Source of the DNA: Gammaproteobacteria bacterium
Lineage (GTDB): Bacteria; Pseudomonadota; Gammaproteobacteria; Chromatiales; Sedimenticolaceae
NCBI GenBank assembly: GCA_020445165.1
Contig: JAGRHE010000012.1
Location: 1 to 35,984, forward strand
Length of the DNA: 35,984 nt
Direction of reading: 5' to 3'
A program made the translations under genes and the position numbers. Under the pieces are notes generated by a model, which saw only the letters and a list, made by a program, of their open reading frames with translations, did no database searches and had not been told where the DNA came from. This document shows, in pieces, positions 25,870 to 35,984 of the stretch (position 1 is the stretch's first letter; each line of letters begins with the position of its first letter).

Positions 25870-26763
25870 TTACTCCGAGGGGAAGATGCCGGTCGAAAGA
25901 TAGCGGTCGCCGCGGTCGCAGATGATCGCGACGATGACCGCATTCTCGACTTCGCTGGACAGACGCAGCGCCGCAGCAATCGCACCGCCCGACGAAACCC
26001 CGCAGAAGATGCCCTCTTCGGCAGCCAGTCGCCGGGTCATGTCTTCGGCTTCGTCCTGGCTGACGTCCATCTCGCAATCGACCAGGGACGGATCGAAGAC
26101 CTCCGGGACGTATTCGGCTGGCCAGCGCCGAATACCCGGAATCGCTGAGCCTTCCGACGGCTGCACACCGATGATCTGCGGACGCGGATTCTGTTCGCGC
26201 AGGAAGCGTGCCGTACCAGTGATGGTGCCGGTCGTACCCATGGCGCTGACGAAGTGCGTGACCCGGCCCCCGGTATCGCGCCAGATCTCGGGCCCCGTGG
26301 TCTCGTAGTGGGCACGTGGGTTGTCCGGGTTGGCGAACTGGTTCAACACCAGGCCGCGCCCTTCGCGCTCCATCTGCAGGGCGAGATCGCGCGCACCTTC
26401 CATGCTCTGCTCGCGGGTGACCAGGATCAGCTCGGCCCCGTAGGCACGCATGGCGGCACGCCGTTCAACGCTCAGATTCTCCGGCATGATCAGCACCATT
26501 CGGTAGCCGCGAATGGCCGCCGCCATGGCGAGTGCGATCCCGGTGTTGCCGCTGGTCGCCTCGATCAGCGTGTCACCCGGCCGTATCTCGCCGCGCTGCT
26601 CGGCGCCCCGGATCATCGCCAGGGCCGGCCGGTCCTTGACCGAACCGGCCGGATTGTTGCCTTCGAGCTTGGCCAGGATCAGGTTGCTGCCGGCGCCGGG
26701 GATACGCTGCAGACGGACCAGGGGCGTGTTGCCGATCGAGGTTTCTATCGTGGGGAATTCCAT
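25870..26763 (-). CDS. cysM: Cysteine synthase B (O-acetylserine sulfhydrylase)
   Basis: This PLP enzyme makes L-cysteine from O-acetylserine and sulfide or thiosulfate. The 297 residues fit CysM. TSIGNTPLVRLQRI (8-21), the PLP lysine Lys43 in NNPAGSVKDRPA, the substrate loop EATSGNTGIALA, and the glycine-rich phosphate loop MGTTGTITG are all present. It leads the long minus-strand run towards rlmD and is divergent from the hybrid kinase across 88 bp, which must hold both promoters; I could not find convincing boxes. Confidence 0.94.
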   Translation of the reverse strand: MEFPTIETSIGNTPLVRLQRIPGAGSNLILAKLEGNNPAGSVKDRPALAMIRGAEQRGEIRPGDTLIEATSGNTGIALAMAAAIRGYRMVLIMPENLSVERRAAMRAYGAELILVTREQSMEGARDLALQMEREGRGLVLNQFANPDNPRAHYETTGPEIWRDTGGRVTHFVSAMGTTGTITGTARFLREQNPRPQIIGVQPSEGSAIPGIRRWPAEYVPEVFDPSLVDCEMDVSQDEAEDMTRRLAAEEGIFCGVSSGGAIAAALRLSSEVENAVIVAIICDRGDRYLSTGIFPSE

Positions 26764-26851
26764 CGCCCGAGTTTACTCAATCGACGACATCAAAACGAGG
26801 TAGTATCCAGGTCTTGCAACCGTTTCACCCACGACCGCGCGGACTCTGGCC

Positions 26852-29248
26852 ATGCCGATCAAGCGCCCGAAACTGCAGCGCACAGACCTCGTCTACTATC
26901 GCGCCTACCTGCTGACGCTGCTGCCGGTGTTCGCGGTCGCGCTGGGTATGGCCGCCTACCTCTGGCTGATCGCAGACCGGCCGGGAATCGCCCTGGCGTG
27001 GCTGGCGAGCCTGGCCTTTGCACTCGCGATTGCCCTGCTGCTGGCGTCCGACCGCCTGAACGCGCTCTTGCGCCCGATGACCATCGTCAACCGGGCGATG
27101 CGGCGGGTGCAGAACGGGGAACGCAATGTACGCGTCCACTGCCGCTCGGAAGGTGAAATGGGCGACCTCGAACGCGGTTTCAACGCGATGGCCAAGGAGC
27201 TGCGCTCGGCCCAGGCGCGCCAGCAGGAAAAGATCGACCAGGCGACACGCGAAGCCCAGGAAAGCATGGAGGTGGTCGAGATCCGCAACGCCGAGCTCGA
27301 CTTGGCGCGCCGCCGCGCGATCGACGCCAGCCGGGCGAAATCCGAATTCCTGGCGACCATGAGCCATGAAATTCGCACCCCGATGAACGGCATCATCGGT
27401 TTCACCCACCTGCTGGAAAAAACCGAGCTGAACGAAAAACAGCATGATTTTCTCGCCACGATCAAGAAATCGGCCTCGTCCCTGCTCCGCATCGTCGACG
27501 ACATCCTCGATTTCTCGCAGCTTGAATCCGGCAAACTGGTGCTCAACCACGAACCTTTCCAGCTGCGCGAGTGCGTCGAGAGCGCGATCACGCTGTGGGT
27601 GCCGCAAGTGCACGCGCGGCACCTGGAACTGGTATCGATGGTTTACAGCGATGTACCGGAATACCTCGTCGGAGACGAAACGCGCATCATCCAGATTCTG
27701 AACAACCTGATCGGCAACGCCGTCAAGTTCACCGAACAGGGCGAAATCGTGGTGCGGGTCATGGTCGACGAAGAGGACGAACACACGGCAAACGTCACTT
27801 TCGCCGTCAGTGACACCGGAATCGGTATCCCGCTCGGAGAACAACAGCGCCTGTTCCAGGCTTTCGACCAGGGTAGCACCAGCACCAAGACCAGCCGGGC
27901 GTTTGGCGGTACCGGTCTCGGATTGAGTATCTGCCACTCCCTGGCCAGCGCGATGAACGGCCAGATCAGCGTCACCAGCCGGCCAGGTGAAGGCTCGGTA
28001 TTCAGAGTTACGATCAAACTGGAACTCGATGCCGATGCGCCGCCGCAACGGCACGCGCCACCGCTGAACAAGCGCGCACTGCTCCTGGAAAAGCACAACC
28101 TGTCGCGTATCGCGCTGCGTAATGCCCTGACCGATATGGGGATCGGCGTCGACGACATTGCGCGCGACGCCAAGACCGACACCCTGGACATGTCGCGCTA
28201 TGCCTTGATAGTCGTCGGTTGCAGCAACGACGAGCGCGATATCCGCGAGACCCTGCAGCTGATCGAGAAATGGCACACTGCGCATGGCCTGCCGATTATC
28301 GCCCTGGTATCAAGCTCAGACGAGGAACTGCTCGCACGATTCACAGACCATGGCGCGAATGTCTGCCTGCGCAAACCGCCCCTGCGACGTTATCTGCAGC
28401 AGAGCTTGCGTGATTGCCTGAGGGGCGGACCGCCCAAAGCTGTTCCCGGAACACGCCCGCAAGGTGAGATTCAGCACGAGCCCGTCAACGAGGAGGGTCC
28501 GCTGTTGCGCGGAAAGGTCTGCATTGCCGCGGACGATCACCCGATCAACCTGCAACTGATCACTCATCTGCTGCAGGACATGGGCGCAGAGGTATTGCAG
28601 GCCGATGACGGGGATGAAGCGGTCGACCTGGCCAACCGGCACGCAATCGATATGGCGTTTCTGGATGTACACATGCCGCGCATGAGTGGGATCGAGGCCG
28701 CACAACAGATCCAGGCGGCCAGTGGCGGCAAGCCGGTCCAGATCGTTGCGTTGACCGCCGACGCTGCTGAGAAGAACCAGCGTGACATCGCCCGCGCCGG
28801 CATCCAGCGTTTCCTGATCAAACCGGTGAGCGAAAAGGATCTGCGCGCGATCGTTGTCGATCTCATTGCCGGCCGGGCACCGACGCCATACGTCAAGGCG
28901 GAAGCGAGCGCAGAAAGGCGCGACCGCCCGGTACGCGACTCCGACCAGGCCTTGCGCATCGCCGGTGGGTCGCAAGGCATCGCCGACAAACTGTTTGCGG
29001 AGCTGCGCAACGATCTTCCGGCGGCAGTCGGCGAGTTGAAACAGAAACTGGCCGCGCGTGACTGGAGTGAGCTATGGCAACTCACCCATCGCCTGCACGG
29101 TGCCGCCGCAGTGTGCGGTGTGCCAGCGCTGTACCATGCATTGGGTGAATTGCAGCCGGCGGTATCGCTCGAAGACGAAGTAATGGTCGGCGTGCTGCTC
29201 GAACGGGTGGTTGACGAGTCCCAACGGATCGTTGAGCTGTCGTCCTAG
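26852..29248 (+). CDS. barA: BarA/GacS-type hybrid sensor histidine kinase
   Basis: This 798-residue inner-membrane kinase has two helices (about 20-40 and 46-65) joined by only about five residues, so the large periplasmic sensor of E. coli BarA is missing. Then come HAMP (66-120), coiled coil (115-160), HisKA with His172 ([12 protein letters not shown]), HATPase (N285-x-x-G288-[13 protein letters not shown]), a degenerate receiver (about 407-520), a true receiver with Asp605 (FLDVHMP), acidic pair Asp561-562 and Lys657, and a C-terminal Hpt with His746 ([12 protein letters not shown]). In gammaproteobacteria this relay phosphorylates UvrY/GacA and controls small RNAs that titrate CsrA/RsmA. 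Its stop shares CTAG (29245-29248) with the convergent pdxJ stop. Confidence 0.93.
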   Translation: MPIKRPKLQRTDLVYYRAYLLTLLPVFAVALGMAAYLWLIADRPGIALAWLASLAFALAIALLLASDRLNALLRPMTIVNRAMRRVQNGERNVRVHCRSEGEMGDLERGFNAMAKELRSAQARQQEKIDQATREAQESMEVVEIRNAELDLARRRAIDASRAKSEFLATMSHEIRTPMNGIIGFTHLLEKTELNEKQHDFLATIKKSASSLLRIVDDILDFSQLESGKLVLNHEPFQLRECVESAITLWVPQVHARHLELVSMVYSDVPEYLVGDETRIIQILNNLIGNAVKFTEQGEIVVRVMVDEEDEHTANVTFAVSDTGIGIPLGEQQRLFQAFDQGSTSTKTSRAFGGTGLGLSICHSLASAMNGQISVTSRPGEGSVFRVTIKLELDADAPPQRHAPPLNKRALLLEKHNLSRIALRNALTDMGIGVDDIARDAKTDTLDMSRYALIVVGCSNDERDIRETLQLIEKWHTAHGLPIIALVSSSDEELLARFTDHGANVCLRKPPLRRYLQQSLRDCLRGGPPKAVPGTRPQGEIQHEPVNEEGPLLRGKVCIAADDHPINLQLITHLLQDMGAEVLQADDGDEAVDLANRHAIDMAFLDVHMPRMSGIEAAQQIQAASGGKPVQIVALTADAAEKNQRDIARAGIQRFLIKPVSEKDLRAIVVDLIAGRAPTPYVKAEASAERRDRPVRDSDQALRIAGGSQGIADKLFAELRNDLPAAVGELKQKLAARDWSELWQLTHRLHGAAAVCGVPALYHALGELQPAVSLEDEVMVGVLLERVVDESQRIVELSS

Positions 29249-29991
29249 CTCGAACGGTGACCGGCAGGCTGGATCAATCGCTTCATGTCAGCCACCGCGG
29301 TATGCAACCCGGCAAACACCGCACGCCCGACGATGGCATGGCCGATGTTGAACTCGCGGATACCGTCGATAGCCGCCACCGCGCGGACATTGTGATAGTC
29401 GAGTCCATGCCCGGCATTGACCTGCAATCCGATTTCGACACCGTGGCGGACCGCATCAGCTATGGCCCCCAGTGACGATGTGACGGCTCCTGGCGTGTGC
29501 GCCTCGGCGTAGGTTCCGGTATGGATCTCGACCACCGGGGCGCCGATCTCTCGCGCAGCATCCAGTTGCGTCCGATCCGGATCGATGAACAGCGACACGC
29601 GGATACCCGCTTCGGCCAACGCCGCGCAATAGTCTTTGAGAAAGTCGATCTTGGCCGCCGCATCCAGTCCACCTTCGGTGGTCAGCTCTTCGCGGCGCTC
29701 GGGTACCAGGCAGCAATCGGCCGGACCCACGCGCCTGGCGATTCCCAGCATCTCCGCCGTGGCAGCCATCTCCAGGTTCATCCGCGTCTCCAGCACTCCG
29801 GCAATCATGTCGACGTCGCGGTCCTGGATGTGTCGCCGGTCTTCGCGCAGGTGCAGTGTTATCGCATCGGCCCCAGCCTGTTCCGCCACCAGCGCAGCCT
29901 GTACCGGCTCCGGGTACCTTGTACCGCGCGCCTGGCGCAAGGTGGCGACGTGGTCTATGTTGACGCCAAGCAGTCGTTCGTAGATGGCCAT
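29245..29991 (-). CDS. pdxJ: Pyridoxine 5'-phosphate synthase
   Basis: This 248-residue cytoplasmic TIM-barrel enzyme condenses 1-deoxyxylulose-5-phosphate with 3-amino-2-oxopropyl phosphate to form pyridoxine phosphate. The N-terminal [17 protein letters not shown], then [30 protein letters not shown], and [11 protein letters not shown] are family hallmarks. GGAG lies 5 bases before the ATG. It is 26 bp after recO, the standard order rnc–era–recO–pdxJ. Its last bases overlap the convergent kinase gene by 4 bp, leaving no room for a separate terminator. Confidence 0.96.
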   Translation of the reverse strand: MAIYERLLGVNIDHVATLRQARGTRYPEPVQAALVAEQAGADAITLHLREDRRHIQDRDVDMIAGVLETRMNLEMAATAEMLGIARRVGPADCCLVPERREELTTEGGLDAAAKIDFLKDYCAALAEAGIRVSLFIDPDRTQLDAAREIGAPVVEIHTGTYAEAHTPGAVTSSLGAIADAVRHGVEIGLQVNAGHGLDYHNVRAVAAIDGIREFNIGHAIVGRAVFAGLHTAVADMKRLIQPAGHRSS

Positions 29992-30017
29992 TGTTCTCCG
30001 TCGGTCGCCCTTGTCAG

Positions 30018-30704
30018 CTATTGGAACAGCTCGCGGCTGCGCAGTGCCTGGCCACCCAGGTGATGATCCAGCACGCGCCGCATCAGGTCGCGCGCCTCGC
30101 GCATCACGGACGCATCGTCGAATTGCCCCGATTTCAGCGCCAGCAGCGTGCTTCCGGACAGCGCCTGCGGATCGTCCGCCCCGACTTGCCGCGGTCCCGC
30201 GTCGATCTGGTAAGTGTACCTGCTATCCGTATTGACCGGCTGCCCCTGCGTGTCATGGTCGAGCAACAACCCCAAACCGAGCTGGTCGAGCAGGTGAACC
30301 TCGAAGCGGCGCAGAACCGGTTCGACCGGCGAGCTGCCCTGCAACTGGCCAAGCGACTCGGCATAGCTGTCGAACACCGATGGATACGGGTCCTGCCGAG
30401 CGGTTGACTTGAGCAGGAGTTCGTTCAGATAGAGGCCGCAATACAGGCGCCGGCCCGACAAGGCTGTCGGGGGCGCCAGGGCTTCCGCCGCGACCAGGGT
30501 GGCCACGTCTCCGCGACCTCGAAAACCGATCGTGAGCAGCTGGAAAGGATGCCGAACCGGCAGCTTGCTTTTGGCGTGCAGGGCACCGCGCGCGACACAG
30601 GCCACGCGACCACGTTCGCGCGTGAACAGATCGACGATCAGGCTGCTGTCGCGATAGCGCCGCGAATGCAGCAGATAGGCAGCCAGCCGTTCGTTACCAT
30701 CCAA
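30018..30704 (-). CDS. recO: DNA repair protein RecO
   Basis: This 228-residue protein helps load RecA on gapped DNA (RecFOR pathway) and anneals strands. The N-terminal OB fold starts [21 protein letters not shown] and continues [10 protein letters not shown]; the helical C-terminal part has [23 protein letters not shown], and the closing [12 protein letters not shown]. The zinc-binding cysteines seen in some RecO proteins are absent, as is usual in gammaproteobacteria. It begins 3 bp after era ends. Confidence 0.94.
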   Translation of the reverse strand: MDGNERLAAYLLHSRRYRDSSLIVDLFTRERGRVACVARGALHAKSKLPVRHPFQLLTIGFRGRGDVATLVAAEALAPPTALSGRRLYCGLYLNELLLKSTARQDPYPSVFDSYAESLGQLQGSSPVEPVLRRFEVHLLDQLGLGLLLDHDTQGQPVNTDSRYTYQIDAGPRQVGADDPQALSGSTLLALKSGQFDDASVMREARDLMRRVLDHHLGGQALRSRELFQ

Positions 30705-30707
30705 GAG

Positions 30708-31595
30708 TCAGTCCGTGTAACCCAGCGAGACCAGGCTGGCCTCGTCACTCGACCAACTCTTCTTGATCTTTATCCAGACTTCGAGGTGTACCCGGGTCTG
30801 GAAGAATTCGTTCATGGCTTTACGCGCTGCCGTAGCCGTCTGTTTCATCGCCTCGCCACCCTTGCCCAGCAGAATCGCCCGCTGGCCTTCGCGTTCGACC
30901 CAGATGACGGCACCGATGTCGTAACGCCCTTCGTGCTCTTCGAAACGCTCGATCTCGACCGTAATTGCATAGGGCAGCTCGCGGTGATAACGCCGGATCA
31001 GTTGTTCGCGCAGCAACTCGGCGGCGAAGAAACGTTCCGAACGATCCGTGATCTGATCCTCGGGGAAGATGGGCTCGCTTTCCGGCAGCCTTTTGAAGAC
31101 GCTGGCGAGCAATGCCTCGGCATTGTCCCCGGCCCGCGCTGACACTGGTATTACGTCGACGAACTCGTGGCGCGCAGCCAAGTCCTGCAAGTAGGGCAAC
31201 ATGGAATCCTTCTGCGCGACCAGGTCCACCTTGTTGACCGCCGCGATGGCGGGAATGCCGGACCGCTTGATCGCTTCCAGCACCCGCTCGTCCTCGGCCG
31301 TCCAGGCCAAAGCCTGCACGACGAAGATCACGACATCGACATCAAGCAGTGCGGTGTGCGCGGTACGGTTCAGGTACTGGTTCATCGCCTTGCCGCCGCG
31401 CTCATGGATCCCGGGCGTGTCGACGAACACCACCTGCCCCTGCGCTTCGCTGAGTATTCCCAGTATCCGGTGACGCGTGGTCTGCGGCTTGTGCGAGGTG
31501 ATCGCGAGTTTCTGTCCCAGCAGCCGGTTTAGGAGCGTGGATTTACCAACGTTGGGACGACCAATCAGAACGGCGTAGCCGGCACGGTATGTCAT
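30708..31595 (-). CDS. era: GTPase Era, 30S ribosome assembly
   Basis: This 295-residue GTPase binds the 3' end of 16S rRNA and acts in 30S maturation. The G1 motif GRPNVGKST (12-20), switch region TTRHRILG, G3 DTPG, G4 NKVD and G5 SARAG are complete, followed by a C-terminal KH domain (about 210-290, with VIWVEREGQRAILLGKGG). Its ATG overlaps the rnc stop by 4 bp (ATGA), the usual rnc-era coupling. Confidence 0.97.
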   Translation of the reverse strand: MTYRAGYAVLIGRPNVGKSTLLNRLLGQKLAITSHKPQTTRHRILGILSEAQGQVVFVDTPGIHERGGKAMNQYLNRTAHTALLDVDVVIFVVQALAWTAEDERVLEAIKRSGIPAIAAVNKVDLVAQKDSMLPYLQDLAARHEFVDVIPVSARAGDNAEALLASVFKRLPESEPIFPEDQITDRSERFFAAELLREQLIRRYHRELPYAITVEIERFEEHEGRYDIGAVIWVEREGQRAILLGKGGEAMKQTATAARKAMNEFFQTRVHLEVWIKIKKSWSSDEASLVSLGYTD

Positions 31596-32260
31596 GTGAT
31601 CTCACTCTCCAATTGCGCCAGCATCGCGCGTGCTGCCGCCTGCTCGGCCTTGCGCCGACTGCCACCCTCGCCTTCGGTGTCCGCGGCCATGCCGATCGAA
31701 CAACGCACGCGAAACGTCTGGTCATGCTGGTCGCCGGCGATCTTCATGACTTCGTAGTGCGGCAGGGGTCGACCGAGCGATTGCAGGTGTTCCTGCAGTC
31801 GGGTCTTGGGATCCTTGCGCCGGATCTCGGGCGCCGGTTCGGCCAGTCGCTGTCCCAACAAGCGATGGATGAGCGCCCGAGCTTCGTCGAGCCCACCGTC
31901 GAGATACACGGCGGCGATGATCGCCTCGATCGCATCGGCCAGAATCGAGTCACGTGACTGGCCACCGCTGCGCAGTTCACCCGCACCGAGCCTGAGAATC
32001 CCGCCGAGATTGAGCTCGCGCGCAATCGCGGCCAGCGTTTCCCGCTTGACCAGGTGGGCGCGCATGCGACTGAGTTGCCCCTCGTTGGCATCATCCACGG
32101 TGCGAAACAGGGTATCCGCCACTTCGAAGCCGAGGATCGCATCACCGAGAAACTCCAGTCGCTCGTTATTGCGTGCCCCGAGACTGCGATGCGTCAATGC
32201 GCGTTCGAGCAGCCCTTCATCTTCGAACGCGTAGCCAAGCCGGCGCTGCAGTCGCTTCAT
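31592..32260 (-). CDS. rnc: Ribonuclease III
   Basis: This 222-residue endonuclease cuts double-stranded RNA, including rRNA precursors. The signature NERLEFLGDAIL (32-43) carries the catalytic acids, and a second acidic patch is in ADAIEAIIAAVYLDGG. A C-terminal double-stranded-RNA-binding domain (about 152-220, DPKTRLQEHLQSLGRPLPHY and the terminal KAEQAAARAML) completes it. The start overlaps the DUF4845 gene by 4 bp (ATGA). Confidence 0.97.
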   Translation of the reverse strand: MKRLQRRLGYAFEDEGLLERALTHRSLGARNNERLEFLGDAILGFEVADTLFRTVDDANEGQLSRMRAHLVKRETLAAIARELNLGGILRLGAGELRSGGQSRDSILADAIEAIIAAVYLDGGLDEARALIHRLLGQRLAEPAPEIRRKDPKTRLQEHLQSLGRPLPHYEVMKIAGDQHDQTFRVRCSIGMAADTEGEGGSRRKAEQAAARAMLAQLESEIT

Positions 32261-32640
32261 GGTGGAGCAATATGCGCCGACTCTTTGAAACTCATCACAA
32301 CCGCCACGTTCCCTGCCACCGGTTTGCGCACCTCGTAGTCGACCTCGATGCTGGTACCGGTTTTCTCCTTCTTGATCTTCAGCGTATCGCGATCGAAGTT
32401 GTAGACGCTGTTGATCTTCAGGCGTTTGATGAATGACTGCCGCACCTCGCCCGGCGTCATCTTGCGCACGGCACGGTCATTTTCCATGTTCTTTAGGACC
32501 TGGCGAATTGAATAATTCTCCAGGTAGGTCGGCACCATCTTGATCCCGATCAGAATGAAGAAGACGGCCACGCCGAGGACCAGGAGCCAAGAGGTCATGG
32601 TCATTCCGCGCTGATTTCGAATCAATGAAGAACGATACAT
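32257..32640 (-). CDS. DUF4845 protein, single-pass, prepilin-like N-terminus
   Basis: The ATG at 32640 has AGGGA 9 bases upstream and gives 127 residues; the in-frame ATGs at 32667 and 32661 are less well placed. The N-terminus RNQRGMTMTSWLLVLGVAVF looks like a type IV prepilin leader (Arg/Gln-Arg-Gly, then Met-Thr and a hydrophobic helix), but lacks Glu at position 5, so processing by PilD is doubtful. The rest is a small alpha/beta domain facing the periplasm. DUF4845 genes between lepB and rnc are common in gammaproteobacteria and their role is unknown. A TAGAAT upstream could be a -10. Confidence 0.85.
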   Translation of the reverse strand: MYRSSLIRNQRGMTMTSWLLVLGVAVFFILIGIKMVPTYLENYSIRQVLKNMENDRAVRKMTPGEVRQSFIKRLKINSVYNFDRDTLKIKKEKTGTSIEVDYEVRKPVAGNVAVVMSFKESAHIAPP

Positions 32641-32711
32641 AGCGATATCCCTGGGATTCATCTTCATATTCTAGCGGCAGGCTGGGCCCCTGGCTTGAAA
32701 CCCGATTTAAA

Positions 32712-33560
32712 TCAGTCGCTGATCGTCCCAATCCTGCCCGGCGCGATGAAGCCGGAGCGTTGCCAATCCCAGCTCAGCCAGACGAAAAATGCTTTCCCGA
32801 CCAGGTTCTCTTCAGGCACGAATCCCCAACAACGCCCGTCGTTACTGTCATCCCGGTTGTCTCCAACCATCAGGTAATGCCCATCCGGCACTGTGACCTC
32901 GCGGTAGCCGAGGAATCCGCACGACGGACTGAAATCTGCCGCCAGCGGGTTGACCAGGATGGAATGTTCGATCTCGCCGAGCTTTTCACGGGCCTCGATC
33001 GAGCCCATCGCCCGCATACCGGAACCTTCGGGCTGGTACGGCCCAACAGCCTCCACCGGTGCCGGCTCGCCGTTGATGTAAAGGGTCTTGCCCTGGTAGC
33101 GGATCCGGTCGCCCGGCAACCCCACCACGCGCTTGATGTAATCCAGGCGGGGATTAACCGGCCAGCGGAAAACGACGATATCGCCGCGCTCGGGTTCACC
33201 GAGTTCGATCAGCTTGGTCTTGGTCACCGGCATGCGGATGCCGTAAGTGAACTTGTTGACCAGGATGAAATCACCCACCAGCAGGGTCGGCATCATCGAA
33301 CCGGAGGGAATCCGGAATGGCTCGACCAGGAACGCACGCAATAGCAGGACCAGCAGAAAGATCGGGAAGAACGACCGCGCATACTCGACCGTCGTCGGCA
33401 ATGGTTGTTCATCGTCGGCATGACCGCGCCTGGCGACCCGGTAGGCCAGCCAGACCACGCCCGTGATCAACGATGCCAGTGCCAGCGCCGGCTCGATGCC
33501 GAATGCGAAGACCACCCAAACCAGCAGGGCGAAGAAGATCAAAACCAATGTCGACTGCAT
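32712..33560 (-). CDS. lepB: Signal peptidase I
   Basis: This 282-residue inner-membrane serine protease removes Sec signal peptides. Two N-terminal helices (about 3-22 and 24-42, then a third at 63-78) anchor it. The catalytic Ser88 is in IPSGSMMPTL, the general base Lys143 in DYIKRVVGLPGD, and the box GDNRDDSNDGR is near the end. GGAAAG lies before the ATG. It follows lepA on the same strand with a 58-bp gap containing a GC dyad (TCCGGC/GCCGGA) but no T-run, so transcription probably continues from lepA. Confidence 0.96.
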   Translation of the reverse strand: MQSTLVLIFFALLVWVVFAFGIEPALALASLITGVVWLAYRVARRGHADDEQPLPTTVEYARSFFPIFLLVLLLRAFLVEPFRIPSGSMMPTLLVGDFILVNKFTYGIRMPVTKTKLIELGEPERGDIVVFRWPVNPRLDYIKRVVGLPGDRIRYQGKTLYINGEPAPVEAVGPYQPEGSGMRAMGSIEAREKLGEIEHSILVNPLAADFSPSCGFLGYREVTVPDGHYLMVGDNRDDSNDGRCWGFVPEENLVGKAFFVWLSWDWQRSGFIAPGRIGTISD

Positions 33561-33618
33561 GTTCTTTCCGGATTATTCACTCCGGCCCACGAGCGGTGCC
33601 GGACTTTCGATTTTTCGA

Positions 33619-35424
<1,806 letters not shown>

Positions 35425-35454
35425 TGCGCTGGTACGGCTGGGTCCTGGAGGATG

Positions 35455-35487
35455 AAAAAACGGAACTTCCCACAGGAAAGCTCCGTT
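35455..35487 (-). terminator. Intrinsic terminator after the glutaredoxin gene
   Basis: On the minus strand the sequence reads AACGGAGCTTTCC, TGTG loop, GGAAGTTCCGTT, then a run of T (TTTTTT, 35460-35455). The stem has 11-12 pairs with one mismatch or bulge. This is a textbook rho-independent terminator. It ends 30 bases before the lepA ATG and 43 bases after the glutaredoxin stop, so it separates the htrA–glutaredoxin unit from lepA–lepB, or acts as an attenuator for lepA. Confidence 0.85.
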
Positions 35488-35529
35488 CAGAGGTTCTCGG
35501 CAATCGTGAACAGCTGCCAAACGCCGGAA

Positions 35530-35793
35530 TTATAACGAATTCACAGGCTCACCGAAACACTCGGAAAGACGCCGGATATCAGGCCGGAATTCGCACACCA
35601 GGCGTTCCCCGATAAGCAGTACCGGCACCCGCAGGCCGTACGTCTCGCGCCAGGCCGGATCGCTGTCCACGTCGCGCCACTGCACCGCTGCCGCGTGTTC
35701 AGGCCAGCCGCGAAACAGGACGGCTGCCAACTCCTCGCAGAGGTGGCAGCCGTCGCGGTAGTACAGAACGGCTTCGCCGCCGCCGTCAGTCAC
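35530..35793 (-). CDS. Glutaredoxin-family (thioredoxin-fold) small protein
   Basis: This 87-residue protein has the redox motif C16-H-L-C19 in LYYRDGCHLCEEL, the cis-Pro region YGLRVPVLLIGE, and a C-terminal helix, as in the DUF836/glutaredoxin-like family found downstream of mucD/htrA. I chose the GTG at 35793, which overlaps the protease stop (GTGACTGA); longer starts would read back into the protease gene. Its role may be thiol redox in the cytoplasm, but the partner is unknown. It is followed by a strong terminator. Confidence 0.85.
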   Translation of the reverse strand: MTDGGGEAVLYYRDGCHLCEELAAVLFRGWPEHAAAVQWRDVDSDPAWRETYGLRVPVLLIGERLVCEFRPDIRRLSECFGEPVNSL

Positions 35794-35984
35794 GCAGCCG
35801 CAGCGCCATGAACATCGGGCTGTCGCCACGCTTGACCAGCACCGCCACGGTGCGCTTGTCACCCGCCTGCTCGATCAGTTCACGCAGGTGGCGGGCATTA
35901 CGGACATCGACACCATCGAACATCAGGACGATATCACCACGCCGCATGCCGGCCTCTTCGGCAGGCCCAGCGGCCACCTTGCCG
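35786..35984 (-). CDS. HtrA/MucD-type serine protease, C-terminal PDZ end (cut by window edge)
   Basis: Only the last 65 codons are in the window. The peptide GPAEEAGMRRGDIVLMFDG, then LRELIEQAGDKRTVAVLVKRGD and ending MALRLRD, is the second PDZ domain of a Do-like periplasmic protease (DegQ/MucD). The protease domain lies to the right. The position before glutaredoxin and lepA is the usual place of mucD in gammaproteobacteria, with algU/muc genes upstream. The stop overlaps the GTG start of the next gene. Confidence 0.88.
   Translation of the reverse strand, partial: GKVAAGPAEEAGMRRGDIVLMFDGVDVRNARHLRELIEQAGDKRTVAVLVKRGDSPMFMALRLRD

Noticed and set aside
26825..28285. A 486-codon open frame on the minus strand opposite the hybrid kinase
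   Set aside because: It lies entirely antisense to a strongly motif-supported kinase gene and its translation is His/Gln/Arg/Asp-rich with no domain; a GC-rich shadow frame.
33561..33618. Terminator between lepA and lepB
   Set aside because: A TCCGGC/GCCGGA dyad exists but no T-run follows; lepA-lepB co-transcription is the norm.

Overview
The window is a GC-rich stretch of a gammaproteobacterial chromosome. The best taxonomic clues are two conserved gene orders. One is htrA/mucD–glutaredoxin–lepA–lepB–DUF4845–rnc–era–recO–pdxJ at the right end. The other is cysM beside rlmD and next to a BarA/GacS-type hybrid kinase. A sulfur-oxidising (Chromatiales-like) relative is possible, but that is a guess. 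I see no rRNA, tRNA, CRISPR array or intact insertion sequence.

Left part (1-4.8 kb) is accessory: the N-terminal 268 residues of a type I restriction subunit (cut by the window edge), a small putative DNA-binding protein whose ribosome-binding site lies in a hairpin, a sterol-desaturase-family membrane oxygenase divergent from an ArsR-rhodanese fusion regulator with a 24-bp near-perfect palindrome between them, an unknown exported protein, and an EEP-fold phosphodiesterase.

Middle (4.9-19.7 kb): glgC behind a beta-CASP metallo-hydrolase; divergent from these, a tightly overlapping three-gene phospholipid operon (YnbA-like CDP-alcohol phosphotransferase, CdsA-like cytidylyltransferase, PlsC-like acyltransferase); an exported dienelactone-hydrolase-like protein without a recognisable catalytic triad; sdaA; a small cytochrome c; a membrane-anchored MsrAB fusion; dsbB; an AT-rich gap with two inverted repeats; then a minus-strand run nagZ–hpt–MTA/MTI phosphorylase–Sel1/SH3b protein, joined by 4-bp ATGA overlaps at two of its three junctions.

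Right-middle (19.3-26.8 kb): a FliL-like exported protein, then a long minus-strand run which in transcription order is cysM, a PolB-exonuclease-like protein that has lost its catalytic acids, rlmD, a CYTH triphosphatase, an oligopeptide-type substrate-binding lipoprotein, a YkuD-domain protein without a signal peptide, and two ABC permeases, the last one frameshifted. With nagZ next door, the transporter and YkuD genes may form a peptidoglycan-peptide uptake and recycling module (inference).

Right end (26.8-36 kb): the hybrid kinase and the housekeeping translation, secretion and RNA-processing cluster ending in a truncated HtrA-type protease. A strong intrinsic terminator lies only about 30 bp before the lepA start. 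Nothing is a proven new system. The best leads are the recycling module, the lipid operon, two apparent pseudoenzymes and the ArsR-rhodanese operator.
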